A stretch of 64,000 nucleotides of DNA from Staphylococcus borealis (GCF_001224225.1 NZ_CUEE01000006.1:62001-126000), one strand, 5' to 3'. Shown: positions 28,545 through 38,021, counted from the first letter of the stretch. Notes: generated from the letters alone by a model not told the origin. Made by a program: numbers and translations.

Positions 28545-29183
28545 TCACCCACTTACTGTTTGAAATTTTCTGACAAATTTTTCTGTATTTTCTTTAATTA
28601 CAGTGTCGTTTCCATCTTTTGCATTTTTCATCAATGCACTACCAATGCCTACCGCGTAAGCACCTTTGTTATACCAATCTTCTAAATTATCTAAAGATAC
28701 GCCACCTGAAGGCATTAATTCTATATGTGGTATAGGTCCATGTACATTTTTTATGAAATTCGCGCCTAGCAAGTCTCCAGGGAATAATTTAACTAAGTCA
28801 ACGCCTGATTCCATTGCTTGTACAATTTCTGTTACAGAACCACATCCAGGTAAATAAGGCACTGCGTATCTGTTACACATTTTAGCTATTTCAATATCTA
28901 AGTGAGGGCTTACGATATATTCAGCACCGTTTAAAATAGCGATTCGTGCTGTTGCACTATCTAATACAGTACCTGCTCCGATGACGATATGTTCATCGCT
29001 TGTCGCACTTAAGTGTCGAATAACTTCTTCTGCTTGAGGCGTTGTAAAGGTAATCTCAATATTATAAATGCCACCTTCTATCATTTGTTGAACAGCAGCG
29101 ATTGCATCATCTTTGCTTTTACCTCTGACAACTGCGACGAGATAATTTTCATGCAATTGATTTAATATTTTTATTTTTTTCAT
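28545..29183 (-). CDS. kdgA: KDPG aldolase (bifunctional 4-hydroxy-2-oxoglutarate aldolase type)
   Basis: 212 residues, class I aldolase barrel. Visible motifs are VRGKSKDDAIAAVQQMIEGG, IEITFTTP (catalytic glutamate), GAGTVLD, the Schiff-base lysine in VDLVKLFPGD, and LMPSGGVS. It splits 2-keto-3-deoxy-6-phosphogluconate into pyruvate and glyceraldehyde-3-phosphate, the end of the glucuronate route. First gene of the operon. The ATG at 29183 follows AAGGAG; the longer frame from 29219 has no such site. Confidence 0.94.
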   Translation of the reverse strand: MKKIKILNQLHENYLVAVVRGKSKDDAIAAVQQMIEGGIYNIEITFTTPQAEEVIRHLSATSDEHIVIGAGTVLDSATARIAILNGAEYIVSPHLDIEIAKMCNRYAVPYLPGCGSVTEIVQAMESGVDLVKLFPGDLLGANFIKNVHGPIPHIELMPSGGVSLDNLEDWYNKGAYAVGIGSALMKNAKDGNDTVIKENTEKFVRKFQTVSG

Positions 29184-29228
29184 TTTCGCAAAGCTCCTTA
29201 TTTCTAATTTCTTTGCCAACCCAATTTC

Positions 29229-29256
29229 ATTATATTTGCAAATGGCGAATCGTCAA
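29229..29256 (-). promoter_or_regulatory. Promoter of the hexuronate operon
   Basis: Minus-strand TTGACG (29256-29251), 16-bp spacer, then perfect TATAAT (29234-29229), 46 bp before kdgA. The spacer contains the perfect dyad ATTTGCAAAT, which may be an operator for an unlinked or the adjacent regulator. Confidence 0.8.
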
Positions 29257-29268
29257 TTTAGCGCAGTC

Positions 29269-29283
29269 AGAAATCGCTTTCAA
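29269..29283 (-). promoter_or_regulatory. cre site (catabolite control)
   Basis: On the minus strand TTGAAAGCGATTTCT fits every fixed position of the CcpA consensus WTGNAANCGNWNNCW. It lies 13 bp upstream of the -35 box of the hexuronate promoter, so CcpA can modulate the operon when preferred sugars are present. Confidence 0.75.
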
Positions 29284-29291
29284 GCAAAAAT

Positions 29292-29338
29292 AAACCCTTC
29301 CTATCAAACTCCTAAAAAGATTGATATGAAAGGGTTTA
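29292..29338 (-). terminator. Terminator downstream of the AraC-type regulator
   Basis: On the minus strand AAACCCTTTCATATCAATC pairs with the later GTTTGATAGGAAGGGTTT, followed by ATTTTT. It separates the regulator's transcript from the hexuronate promoter. The roughly 240 bp between here and the regulator's stop (29339-29579) are AT-rich and show nothing else. Confidence 0.7.
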
Positions 29339-29579
29339 TAGCATATTTCTATTTTCTTAATGATGATGAATTACAACGAAATATCATCAAAATAAATACT
29401 AAAAAAACAGTATAAATTGCTTATATTTTTTGTAAAATTTTAATGATTTTTATAAATTATTGACCTTAAATTTAAAAAAGTAGCAAATTTTCTAAATTTT
29501 CTATTACTTGAACTAGTGATAAATATAAATGAATGATAATTTTAAATTGCAAGCAAAGTTCAACGCATCACTTCTAAGT

Positions 29580-30812
29580 TTAATTCACCGAGCTATATTG
29601 TTTACGATATTCTAACGGTGACAGTTGATACTTAGCTTTAAAACATTTTGTAAAGTAACTTTGCTGTTTAAAACCTATGTAATTTGAAATCTCATCAACT
29701 TTCATAGGTGTATGAATTAATAAATCTCTTCCCTTTTCAACACGTAATTGCATAATATATTGCGAAACAGATTGTCCCGTTTCCTGATTAAACAATCTTG
29801 ACAGGTATGATGGTGCCAACCCAACTAAATCAGCCAATTCATTTAGACAAAGTGGACGATCCAAATTAATTTTGATGTGTTGAATGACAGTATTAATGTT
29901 AGCACTGTACTTAAGAGATTTAACCTTTAATGCGGTCTGTGCATACTCATAAATGAGGTTTTCCATTACGTTATCTAAGTCTTCAATGTCAGTGGCATCA
30001 TCGATTTCTGCAGCATACTTCCCTGAGATATCATTGATGGTCAATAAATTGACGTTAGCCTTTTCAATGGCTTTCCGGCATAACGTATTAACAAGAAACC
30101 CTCTATACTTATGATTTAATAAATCATCTGTGACGCGTCGTATGCCAGATACTGAAACTTTCATTAATTTAAATAAATTGAGTGCTTCATCAGCATTACC
30201 ATTCTGTATGGCAGTCAGCATTCTATTTTCAATATCGTAGCGTTCTTTAATCTTATTAAATGTGAATTCATATTGTGCCTTATCTTTGGCGTGTGATTCT
30301 GGGTTACGATGAAAGCTAAAATCAATATCTTCAACACTATAATGAATATTTCTATTTTTTAAATATCGAACAGCTAGATGCGTCATATTGAGCGCTTGGC
30401 TATACTGACAAACCGGTATTTGCAGAAGATATTGTTTTAAGATGGTAAGTTTGGAATGTTTAATTTGGACTTCTTGAAGCATTTCGAGACATTTATTTTC
30501 ACTCGGTCTTTGAAGTAAAAATGGACCTAATATAATAACTTGATGCGATTTTCGATATTTAAACATTAAAAAGTGTGCATCAAATTGATTCACATAGTGG
30601 TAAATCATATTACTTTTCATATTTTCTAAAAGTTTTTGTAGTTCTGCTTTATAGCGTTTGCTCTTTGTATTGGTAAAAGGCGATTTCAAGTGACTACTTA
30701 TATGCTTGAGATCTTCCAAATCATATCGTTCAAGAGATACCATTAATAGTTCAAACGCATGCGTTTGTAAAATACCAAAAACTTCTCGATTTATCACATT
30801 AATCACCCTCAT
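29580..30812 (-). CDS. AraC-family transcriptional regulator
   Basis: About 410 residues. The last 100 are a clear AraC DNA-binding domain: LNELADLVGLAPSYLSRLFN is the first helix-turn-helix, and VDEISNYIGFKQQSYFTKCF the second, ending in LSPLEYRK. The N-terminal 290 residues are a helical sensor I cannot name; the size and layout resemble staphylococcal AraC-like regulators linked to surface antigens, but the context here is sugar metabolism. It is divergent from the HAD-GH3 genes and upstream of the hexuronate operon, either of which it may control. A GTG at 30797 behind GAGGGTG is an alternative start. Confidence 0.85.
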   Translation of the reverse strand: MRVINVINREVFGILQTHAFELLMVSLERYDLEDLKHISSHLKSPFTNTKSKRYKAELQKLLENMKSNMIYHYVNQFDAHFLMFKYRKSHQVIILGPFLLQRPSENKCLEMLQEVQIKHSKLTILKQYLLQIPVCQYSQALNMTHLAVRYLKNRNIHYSVEDIDFSFHRNPESHAKDKAQYEFTFNKIKERYDIENRMLTAIQNGNADEALNLFKLMKVSVSGIRRVTDDLLNHKYRGFLVNTLCRKAIEKANVNLLTINDISGKYAAEIDDATDIEDLDNVMENLIYEYAQTALKVKSLKYSANINTVIQHIKINLDRPLCLNELADLVGLAPSYLSRLFNQETGQSVSQYIMQLRVEKGRDLLIHTPMKVDEISNYIGFKQQSYFTKCFKAKYQLSPLEYRKQYSSVN

Positions 30813-30843
30813 TTATGACTATTACAAGAAAGGATTGAAAACA

Positions 30844-31680
30844 TTGAATTACACACTAGAACATTTTCAACCTCAACATGATCACCTTATCTGCGTAGAC
30901 TCAGATGGCTGTGGCATGGATACAATGACCATTAAACATGAACGTGCATTTGGACCAGCACTACTTGATATTTGGAATCTAGACGATATCAAAGATGACG
31001 TATTAAATCGTTGGAATCAATTTAACCTATATGAAATCACACGTGGTATTAATCGATTTCAAGGACTTGAAAAAATATTAACTGAATTACATCAACAAGG
31101 TCGCACTGTAGATGGCTACGATGACATTAAATCATGGGTAGATACGACGACGACTTTCTCAAATCCACAATTGCAACAAGATATTGAAGCTAACCCTGAT
31201 AAAAAAGGTTTACGTTTAGCGTTAGACTGGTCGAACCGCGTTAATCAACTCATCCAACGTCTTCCGAGTATTGGTCCTTTTGAATATGTATATGACGCTT
31301 TAAAGCGCGCCTATCATAACGCAGATATTGTGATTGTTTCATCTGCAAACCTATCAGCAGTTGAGACAGAATGGACTGAACACCAACTCACACCTTTTAT
31401 AACTAGCATCTTCGCGCAAGAAGCTGGCACAAAAAAACATTGCATTAATCAACTCAAACGTTTATACGATGCAAATCAAGTACTCGTTCTAGGTGATGCT
31501 AAAGGCGATATGCAAGCGGCACAAGATAATGATGTGTTATTCTATCCAATTTTAGCTGGAAACGAAGCGACATCTTGGCTTGAATTTAAAGACAAATACT
31601 TAAATTTATTCATTAATAATCAGTTTGATAATACTATTCAAGAACATGTAATTCAACAATTTTATAATAATTTTGACTAG
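30844..31680 (+). CDS. HAD-superfamily hydrolase
   Basis: About 278 residues. The nucleophile motif is CVDSDGCGMDTM (residues about 16-27), motif II VIVSSANL with the serine, and motif III/IV VLGDAKGDMQAA, all in family order, with a helical cap domain between motifs I and II. Such enzymes usually remove phosphate from small molecules; the substrate is unknown. The TTG at 30844 after AAAGGA is the likely start. It is followed 18 bp later by the GH3 gene, so a sugar phosphate from that route is a reasonable guess. Confidence 0.8.
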   Translation: MNYTLEHFQPQHDHLICVDSDGCGMDTMTIKHERAFGPALLDIWNLDDIKDDVLNRWNQFNLYEITRGINRFQGLEKILTELHQQGRTVDGYDDIKSWVDTTTTFSNPQLQQDIEANPDKKGLRLALDWSNRVNQLIQRLPSIGPFEYVYDALKRAYHNADIVIVSSANLSAVETEWTEHQLTPFITSIFAQEAGTKKHCINQLKRLYDANQVLVLGDAKGDMQAAQDNDVLFYPILAGNEATSWLEFKDKYLNLFINNQFDNTIQEHVIQQFYNNFD

Positions 31681-31698
31681 AAAAGGAGCATGATAACT

Positions 31699-33423
31699 AT
31701 GGCACGAGTAGATTTGAAAGCTAAACCTTACTTTTTAAATGACGAACAAATTCAATGGGTTGAAGAGACATTGTCACATTTAACTGATGAAGAAAAAATA
31801 GGTCAATTATTCTTTAATTTATTTTCATTAGAAGAAGATGGCGACTTTAACGATTCTGAGTATACAAATAAAGATATTTTAAATCGATATCATATCGGTG
31901 GTGCCCGCTATCAAGGTGGAAACAAGCAACAAGTTCAAGCGCTATTAAACGATTTACAACAACATAGTAAAGTGCCTTTACTTGTCGCTGCAAACTGTGA
32001 CTCTGGTGGCAATGGGGCTTGTAAAGACGGTACGTATATCGCTTCAGCAGCTCAATGTGAAGCCGCTCAAGACAGTAAAGTCGCTTATAATGCAGGTTAC
32101 GTATCTGGTCGAGAATCACAAGCACTTGGCGTTAACATTAACTTTGACCCTTGCGTTGATATTTTAAAAAATTGGCGTAACACAATTGTGAACACACGTG
32201 CATATGGAACAACTGCAGAAACCGTGATTAAATATACCAATGCCTTTATTAATGGCTTTAACGAAACACAAGATATGATCACTTGTATTAAACATTTCCC
32301 GGGTGATGGCACTGAAGAACGCGATCAACACCTTGTATTAGGTGTAAATGAAATGACAACAGATGAATGGGATCAAAGTTTCCGAAAAGTCTATGAAAAT
32401 CACATTAATAATGGGGTTGAAATGATCATGTCAGGTCATATTGCATTACCTCATTATTCTAAAAAACTCAATCCTGAGTTAGCAGACAAAGATATTTTAC
32501 CAGCAACATTATCTAAAGAATTAATTACCGATTTATTAAAAGACGACTTAGCTTTTAATGGCTTAGTCGTAACAGACGCAAGTCATATGTTAGGTATGAC
32601 TGCAGCCATGAAACGTGAAGACTATGTGCCTCAAGCGATTGCTGCCGGTTGCGATATGTTCTTATTCTTCAATGATTTAGAAGAAGACTTCCACTTCATG
32701 TTAAAAGGTTATCAAGACGGCGTGATCACTGACGACCGTCTAAATGATGCAGTAAGACGTATTCTAGGACTAAAAGCTAAAATACATTTACCTAAAAAGC
32801 AAGCACAGGGTACACTACTTAAAAATGAAGACGAACTTAGCATTATCGGTTGTGATGAACACTTGGCAATGCAACAAGAAGCTGCCGATTTAGGCATCAC
32901 ATTAGTGAAGAACACATTAGATCAATTACCAATACGCCCTGAAACACACAAGAATATACGCTTGTATATCATCGAAGGTGAGAAAAATGGTATTTACAAA
33001 TCAGATGACACTGTCGAACATAACTTAGTATCTATCCTTGAAGATCGTGGATTTAATGTGACAGTTAATGATGGCTCTACACGTGTAAAAGGTAAAACAT
33101 TAGAATATCGTGATAACGTTGATGCTGCACTCGTATTCGCAAATATCGTTGGATACGCTGCTGAAAATAACTATCGCATCCGATGGTCAACTGCAATGAG
33201 TAACGAAATTCCATGGTACGTTCATGAAGTGCCTACCGTCTTTACATCACTCAATTTCACAACACACCTACATGATGCAACAATGGTCAAAGCCTATATC
33301 AACGCGTACCATTCAAATAAAACAACATTAGAAACCGTTGTCGATAAAATCATGGGCGAGTCAGATTTCAAAGGCGTGCCAAATGATTTAGTTTGGACAG
33401 ACAAATGGCAAGCTAAATTATAA
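31699..33423 (+). CDS. Glycoside hydrolase family 3, beta-N-acetylhexosaminidase type
   Basis: 574 residues with no signal peptide, so cytoplasmic. An N-terminal GH3 barrel contains FDPCVDIL, the KHFPGDGTEERDQH loop that in NagZ-type enzymes carries the catalytic Asp/His pair, and the nucleophile region VVTDASHMLGM. A second alpha/beta domain follows (about residues 380-574). It would release terminal beta-linked sugars, probably N-acetylhexosamine, from imported oligosaccharides. The ATG at 31699 follows AGGAGC at the right distance. A STAR-like repeat follows the stop codon. Confidence 0.85.
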   Translation: MARVDLKAKPYFLNDEQIQWVEETLSHLTDEEKIGQLFFNLFSLEEDGDFNDSEYTNKDILNRYHIGGARYQGGNKQQVQALLNDLQQHSKVPLLVAANCDSGGNGACKDGTYIASAAQCEAAQDSKVAYNAGYVSGRESQALGVNINFDPCVDILKNWRNTIVNTRAYGTTAETVIKYTNAFINGFNETQDMITCIKHFPGDGTEERDQHLVLGVNEMTTDEWDQSFRKVYENHINNGVEMIMSGHIALPHYSKKLNPELADKDILPATLSKELITDLLKDDLAFNGLVVTDASHMLGMTAAMKREDYVPQAIAAGCDMFLFFNDLEEDFHFMLKGYQDGVITDDRLNDAVRRILGLKAKIHLPKKQAQGTLLKNEDELSIIGCDEHLAMQQEAADLGITLVKNTLDQLPIRPETHKNIRLYIIEGEKNGIYKSDDTVEHNLVSILEDRGFNVTVNDGSTRVKGKTLEYRDNVDAALVFANIVGYAAENNYRIRWSTAMSNEIPWYVHEVPTVFTSLNFTTHLHDATMVKAYINAYHSNKTTLETVVDKIMGESDFKGVPNDLVWTDKWQAKL

Positions 33424-33458
33424 TCATATAATATTTAAATATATACAAAAGCGCTAAG

Positions 33459-33612
33459 GGAGTGGGACAGAATTCTTTTTAAATTCGTCGTCCCACCCCC
33501 GCAAGGATGACTAGAACTGAGAAAAGCTTTGTTAAAGCGCCTTCTCAGTTCAGTCAGCTACTGCGAATTTGCAAAATAGCTGCATTATATTATTTATGTC
33601 CCGGACTCTTAG
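33459..33612 (+). repeat. STAR-like intergenic repeat element, copy 4
   Basis: GGGAGTGGGACAGAATTC ... GAATTC-like core ... GTCCCACCCCC, followed by the AACTGAGAA/TTCTCAGTT hairpin module and ending GTCCCGGACTC, which is complementary to the opening GGGAGTGGGAC. No GGGGCCCC unit is present in this copy. Confidence 0.8.
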
Positions 33613-33647
33613 CGTTGTTTTCTTTGTTCAAGATAATGTGTAGTTCA

Positions 33648-33849
33648 TCAAATAATTATTTTAATTATTATTATTAATATGAAGAGAAATATATCTAAAT
33701 ATACAATGAAAATATTCTTCTTATAAATATTTGGAATGATGTTAATTAATAATCCCATCATGAAAAATAGTGGAACAATATTTTTCATGATATCAAAGAA
33801 AGGAAGAAAAATGACACTTATTATGCCAATAAAAGAAATATAGTTGAAG
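33648..33849 (-). pseudogene. Remnant of a small hydrophobic membrane protein
   Basis: The minus-strand frame ending at TGA 33650-33648 reads about 65 almost entirely hydrophobic residues (for example ISFIGIISVIFLPFFDIMKN, then LFFMMGLLINIIPNIY). It has no start codon or ribosome-binding site; an upstream stop cuts it. It looks like two or three membrane helices left from a longer gene. The remaining DNA to 34002 shows nothing else. Confidence 0.35.
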
Positions 33850-34002
33850 TATAATTAAAAACGATACACCATTTAGGTTCTTCATTTATACTCTTTTTGT
33901 TCATGCATCAAAGCTCTTTATCAATTTATGATTAAAGGTCGTTGGTTCAAATGTAGAATAACTTAAATCCAACGTCAAATCGAACTGATAAGTATAAAAT
34001 GC

Positions 34003-34347
34003 TTAATTATAATACTCTTCTCTCAACAAACTATACACATAACTATCCGAGAACTCGCCACGTAAACGTTCGTTACTTCTCAACACACCTTCTTGCGTAA
34101 AGCCAAGTCGTTCAGGTATGGCCCTACTTTTCGGATTTCGTGTCGACATTTGAATTTCTACGCGGTTAATATCAAACGTTTCGTACACGTAGCGAATCAA
34201 CGCCTTTGTGCATGCCGTCATAATTCCCTTTTTTTGAAAATGCTCAGCCAAATAATAACCGATAGACGTACGTTTGTTAACAAGGTCTAAATAATGCAAG
34301 CCGATGACACCTACAAGTTCATCGTCATACCATATGCCACAATGAAA
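34003..34347 (-). pseudogene. C-terminal half of a split GNAT acetyltransferase gene
   Basis: From 34347 the frame reads FHCGIWYDDELVGVIGL and on to the normal end at 34003 (LLREEYYN). It holds the acetyl-CoA-binding and C-terminal strands of a RimJ/RimL-like N-acetyltransferase (SIGYYLAEHFQKKGIM, ERLGFTQEG). It lines up with residues 68-181 of the intact relative at 46892-47437. The missing first 68 codons lie on the same strand at 47506-47709, 13.16 kb away. So this is the left half of a gene split by insertion. Confidence 0.88.
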
Positions 34348-34373
34348 TCCATATCCGCATCAGTGCGGTTTTT
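34348..34373 (+). repeat. Left terminal inverted repeat of the inserted block
   Basis: Starts TCCATATCC and ends GCGGTTTTT. It matches the reverse complement of 47480-47506 at 23 of 27 aligned columns. The inner CCGCA/TGCGG can fold into a hairpin followed by five T. Confidence 0.75.
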
Positions 34374-34394
34374 AAATACAACTCCTCATTTCTT

Positions 34395-34590
34395 ATTCGC
34401 GTGTAAACTGTTGCAATAGTGAATAGATAAAATTTTTACTATCTTCAACCTTCTTTATTTATTCAACAAAAGGTAGAAATTCTGATAGATACTTGCGATT
34501 ACTATCTATTAATTTAAATAGTTATTCTGCTTCACTTCTCGTTCTTCAGATATTTTTAATTTCAAGAGTGCATTAATTTGAAATCCAAAT
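34395..34590 (-). pseudogene. Decayed N-terminal half of a further GNAT gene
   Basis: The minus strand here is alignable along its length to the 5' part of the intact GNAT gene (47250-47430), for example the segment around ACAAAAGGTAGAAATTCT, but has stops and small deletions. It sits directly inside the left repeat, so it reads towards the unrelated C-terminal half outside the block. It is closer to the copy inside the block than to the split host copy. Confidence 0.65.
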
Positions 34591-34775
34591 ATAATTAGAA
34601 TCTCCTATATTTTTTAAAACATGAAAGAAATTATAACCAAAGCAACATATTACACAATTCAAAGGTATAAACTTATTACGAGTTTGTAAAATTTTAAACT
34701 TATTCATTATTCTTTTAACTATATATGTTAAGCTTTTATACATCTATTTTATTAAATTTGAAAGGAGTTAAATAC
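34591..34775. other. AT-rich leader region of the BCCT gene
   Basis: No reading frame or stable hairpin is seen. It presumably holds the promoter of the BCCT gene, but no convincing -35/-10 pair could be chosen. Confidence 0.4.
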
Positions 34776-36350
34776 ATGGAAAACAAATCTAAACAGTTTT
34801 CAAATGTGTTTATTTTTGCTTCAGTTACTGTAGGGTTACTGGTAATTATTGGAGCCATCTTCCCTAATCAATTTGGTTCAATTTCAGGAGCAATCGGAAG
34901 TTTTATTACAGAAACATTCGGTTGGTACTATATGTTACTTATTAGTATTATTCTGATATTTTGTATCACACTTATTTTTCATCCAATTGGAAAGCTTAAA
35001 TTAGGAAAACCAGATGATAAACCAGAATTTAATACTATTTCATGGCTAACAATGCTATTTAGTGCAGGTATGGGTATTGGACTTGTATTCTATGGATCTT
35101 CTGAGCCCATTTCACATTATCTATCTCCACCAACAGCGAGTAAAGAAACAGAAGCTGCTCTAGCTGAAGCTATGCGTTCAAGTTTCTTACATTATGGACT
35201 ACATCCTTGGGCAGTTTACGGTATTGTTGCTTTGGCTCTTGCATATACACAGTTTAGAAAAAATGACTTAGGACTCATTTCTCGTACATTACGTCCTATT
35301 TTCGGGAATAAAGTAGAAGGTCCATTAGGTACTGTTATAGATGTTCTAGCTGTTTTTGCTACTATTATTGGGGTTGCAGTGTCACTTGGTGTTGGTGCCA
35401 TGCAAATTAACGGTGGTTTAAATTATTTATTTGGAGTGCCAAACAATAAGCTTATTCAAGGTGTTATTATTCTTATTGTTACAGTTTTATTCTTACTTAG
35501 TGCTTGGAGTGGCTTAAGCAAAGGTATTCAGTATTTAAGTAATTTAAATATGCTTTTAGCTGCGATGTTACTTATTATTATTCTAATTGTAGGTCCTACA
35601 ATTTTAATTATGAATATGTTTACATCCTCAATTGGTGAATATTTGAATACCCTTATTTTTAATAGCTTTGATGTTGCTCCACTTAATTCACAAAAACATG
35701 AATGGTTACAGTCATGGACGATTTATTATTGGGGCTGGTGGATGAGTTGGTCACCGTTTGTAGGTATCTTCATTGCACGTATTTCAAAAGGTCGTTCAAT
35801 TCGTGAATTCGTTATAGCAGTATTAGGTGTTCCTACAATTATTAGTATGCTATGGTTTACAGCCTTTGGTATTACTGGTATTGAAATTGGTAAGCAATCT
35901 AAACATACCTTTAGTATGCCACCTGAAACACAATTATTTGGTATTTTCAATGAGATGCCTATGGGTACAATTTTATCGTTTATCGCTATTATCTTAGTAG
36001 GCTCGTTCTTTATTACATCCGCAGACTCAGCTACATTTGTATTAGGTATGCAAACATCATTTGGACGTTTAAATCCATCCGGTTTTGTTAAGATTGTTTG
36101 GGGAGTCATGTTATCAGCGATTGCCTACGTACTTTTACTATCTGGTGGATCGACAGGTTTAGATGCTCTGCAATCAGCTGCTATTATTTCAGCATTACCA
36201 TTTAGTTTTGTTGTTATTTTAATGATGATTTCATTTTTCAAAGATGCAAATCAAGAAAGAAAATTCTTAGGTTTAACCTTACAACCTGATCATCAACGTA
36301 AAAAGAACTATATTAAAAATAACACAAACCAACAATCTAAAATTAAATAG
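34776..36350 (+). CDS. BCCT-family betaine/carnitine/choline transporter
   Basis: 525 residues with twelve membrane helices. Diagnostic motifs are SAGMGIGLVFYGSSEP (glycine-rich helix, about residues 97-112) and the tryptophan box YYWGWWMSWSPFVGIFIARIS for binding quaternary ammonium groups. The GIG rather than GID form fits sodium- or proton-driven uptake (BetP/OpuD type) rather than CaiT-type exchange. In this block carnitine is the likely substrate, with betaine or choline as alternatives. The ATG at 34776 follows AAAGGAG nine bases upstream. Confidence 0.92.
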   Translation: MENKSKQFSNVFIFASVTVGLLVIIGAIFPNQFGSISGAIGSFITETFGWYYMLLISIILIFCITLIFHPIGKLKLGKPDDKPEFNTISWLTMLFSAGMGIGLVFYGSSEPISHYLSPPTASKETEAALAEAMRSSFLHYGLHPWAVYGIVALALAYTQFRKNDLGLISRTLRPIFGNKVEGPLGTVIDVLAVFATIIGVAVSLGVGAMQINGGLNYLFGVPNNKLIQGVIILIVTVLFLLSAWSGLSKGIQYLSNLNMLLAAMLLIIILIVGPTILIMNMFTSSIGEYLNTLIFNSFDVAPLNSQKHEWLQSWTIYYWGWWMSWSPFVGIFIARISKGRSIREFVIAVLGVPTIISMLWFTAFGITGIEIGKQSKHTFSMPPETQLFGIFNEMPMGTILSFIAIILVGSFFITSADSATFVLGMQTSFGRLNPSGFVKIVWGVMLSAIAYVLLLSGGSTGLDALQSAAIISALPFSFVVILMMISFFKDANQERKFLGLTLQPDHQRKKNYIKNNTNQQSKIK

Positions 36351-36352
36351 GA

Positions 36353-36388
36353 CAAAACCTGAGACATTATTAAATGTCTCAAGTTTTG
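36353..36388 (+). terminator. Terminator of the BCCT gene
   Basis: AAAACCTGAGACATT pairs with ATGTCTCAAGTTTT three bases after the stop codon, ending in TTTTGTAT. Confidence 0.75.
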
Positions 36389-36527
36389 TATATTGATGGT
36401 AGTCGATGATTAAATTGAAAATGCATTTGTCGCAAGCTTTTTTCAACTTTAGTCCTCTTTTTTGGGGACAACAAATTCAAAATGAATTCTATCTTACTTT
36501 TTTGGTTTGTATGGTATATATACATAA
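36389..36527. other. Intergenic DNA with a decayed repeat-like dyad
   Basis: The stretch around 36433-36500 holds GTCCTC ... GGGGAC and ATTCAAAATGAAT dyads that resemble a worn STAR-like opening hairpin. No gene is seen. Confidence 0.35.
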
Positions 36528-36821
36528 ACAATACGATCAATTAAGGTTAATAAATATCGTGGAGAAGTCATAGATAGTTATACTAATGCAACTGATGAAG
36601 AAATGAAACAATTTAATAAAGCTAAAGAACAAAAGTATGGTCAAAATCAAGAAGACAATAATCAAATTACTAATGACAATCAAGAAGAAACAATCACCAA
36701 AAATCAATCATCGGAAGATAAAGAAGGTACGGAATCTAATCATAATGATGATAATGTGCAAGAAGAATCATCGTCTTCTGAGGAGCAACAAGCACAAGAC
36801 AAATCATCAGAAAATGATTAG
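36528..36821 (+). pseudogene. C-terminal tail fragment of an unknown protein
   Basis: The frame is open from just after a TAA at 36525 to the stop at 36819-36821 and begins without a plausible start (reading RSIKVNKYRGEVIDSYTNA). It ends in about 50 low-complexity residues rich in Gln, Asn, Glu and Ser. An internal ATG at 36603 has no ribosome-binding site. It looks like the hydrophilic tail left from a larger, perhaps membrane, protein; I do not recognise the family. Confidence 0.45.
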
Positions 36822-36908
36822 TAGCTTAAATCTATGTAATTTAGACTATATTTTTAACATATTTTAGTGGAAATAGATAGAATACAAGAAAAATAAGGAG
36901 TGTTAAGT

Positions 36909-37850
36909 ATGGCTAATAAAATTGCAATTGCTGGGGCGGGTGCAATGGGAAGTCGTATTGGTACTTACCTAAAACAAAGTGGACAAGATGTTACATTAAT
37001 AGATTACTGGAAAGATCATGTTCATCGAATAAATGAAAAAGGAGTAGAAGTTCAAACTGAACATGATACTTATACTGTTGAAATGCATGCCACATTCCCT
37101 GAAGAGGTCAATCAAACCTATGATATTATCGTACTTTTAACAAAATCAATGCAATCTGAACAAATGATGCAAATTTTAAAAGAGCAGGGAGCAATTAGCG
37201 AGGATACTGCCATCTTATGTATGATGAATGGTTTAGGCCATGACGAACGTCTATCACAATTCGTTCCAAAATCACAAATTTTCTTAGCCGTAACAATGTG
37301 GACAGCTGGATTACGTGGTCCAGGTCAATTGCTATTAGAAGGTGAAGGTTCAATTGACTTTCAACGTGCTGATGGTAAAAAAGACCCACGTACTCAAGAA
37401 ATTGCAGATATCTTAAATCAAGCTCATTTAAATGCCACTATCAGTAATGATGTATTTAAAGCAATATGGTCTAAAGCCACGCTTAACAGTGTTTTAAATC
37501 CACTGTGCACGATATTAGATAAAACAATCGGTGAATTGGGCGCTTATGATCATTCTAGAGCAATGATACGCCCAATCATTGAAGAAATTGTCGACGTAGC
37601 ACATGCTAAAAATGTAGATATTCATATTTACGACTTAATCTCGAAAATTGAAGCAGCTTATCCTGATCATGCACAAGGTTTACACTATCCTTCAATGCAT
37701 CAAGATTATAATCATGGTCGTTTAACTGAAATAGATTACTTAAATGGTCAAATTGTGAACTATGGTAAATCATTAGGTATCGCAACTCCTAATAATGAAC
37801 TGATTACTCATCTCATTCATCAATTAGAAATGAAGTTAAATAAACGTTAA
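36909..37850 (+). CDS. Ketopantoate reductase-like protein (PanE family)
   Basis: 313 residues. An N-terminal Rossmann domain has AIAGAGAMGSRIGTYL (NADP-binding), a central IVLLTKSMQSEQMM and MMNGLGHDE. The C-terminal helical domain starts IWSKATLNSVLNPLC, holding the conserved lysine and asparagine. PanE reduces 2-dehydropantoate to pantoate for coenzyme A. As it lies inside the carnitine block, it might instead act on another 2-keto or 3-keto acid, or support CoA supply; both are inference. The ATG at 36909 follows AAGGAG. Confidence 0.85.
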   Translation: MANKIAIAGAGAMGSRIGTYLKQSGQDVTLIDYWKDHVHRINEKGVEVQTEHDTYTVEMHATFPEEVNQTYDIIVLLTKSMQSEQMMQILKEQGAISEDTAILCMMNGLGHDERLSQFVPKSQIFLAVTMWTAGLRGPGQLLLEGEGSIDFQRADGKKDPRTQEIADILNQAHLNATISNDVFKAIWSKATLNSVLNPLCTILDKTIGELGAYDHSRAMIRPIIEEIVDVAHAKNVDIHIYDLISKIEAAYPDHAQGLHYPSMHQDYNHGRLTEIDYLNGQIVNYGKSLGIATPNNELITHLIHQLEMKLNKR

Positions 37851-38021
37851 TATGAAATAATGTAAAATTAAACTATACTTTTTTGTGAATTATTTGAAAG
37901 AATTGGTATTTTTTTGATAAAACTCAATTGTTGTCATTGCCCTAAATAATATATATATTGATTTTTAAATTAACTTGTAAATGAATAATCAATATTAAAT
38001 CTTTCTATATAAGAATAAAAT

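Noticed and set aside
35726..36109. 127-codon minus-strand ORF over the BCCT gene
   Set aside because: Antisense of a certain membrane protein gene; the composition is the mirror of its helices.
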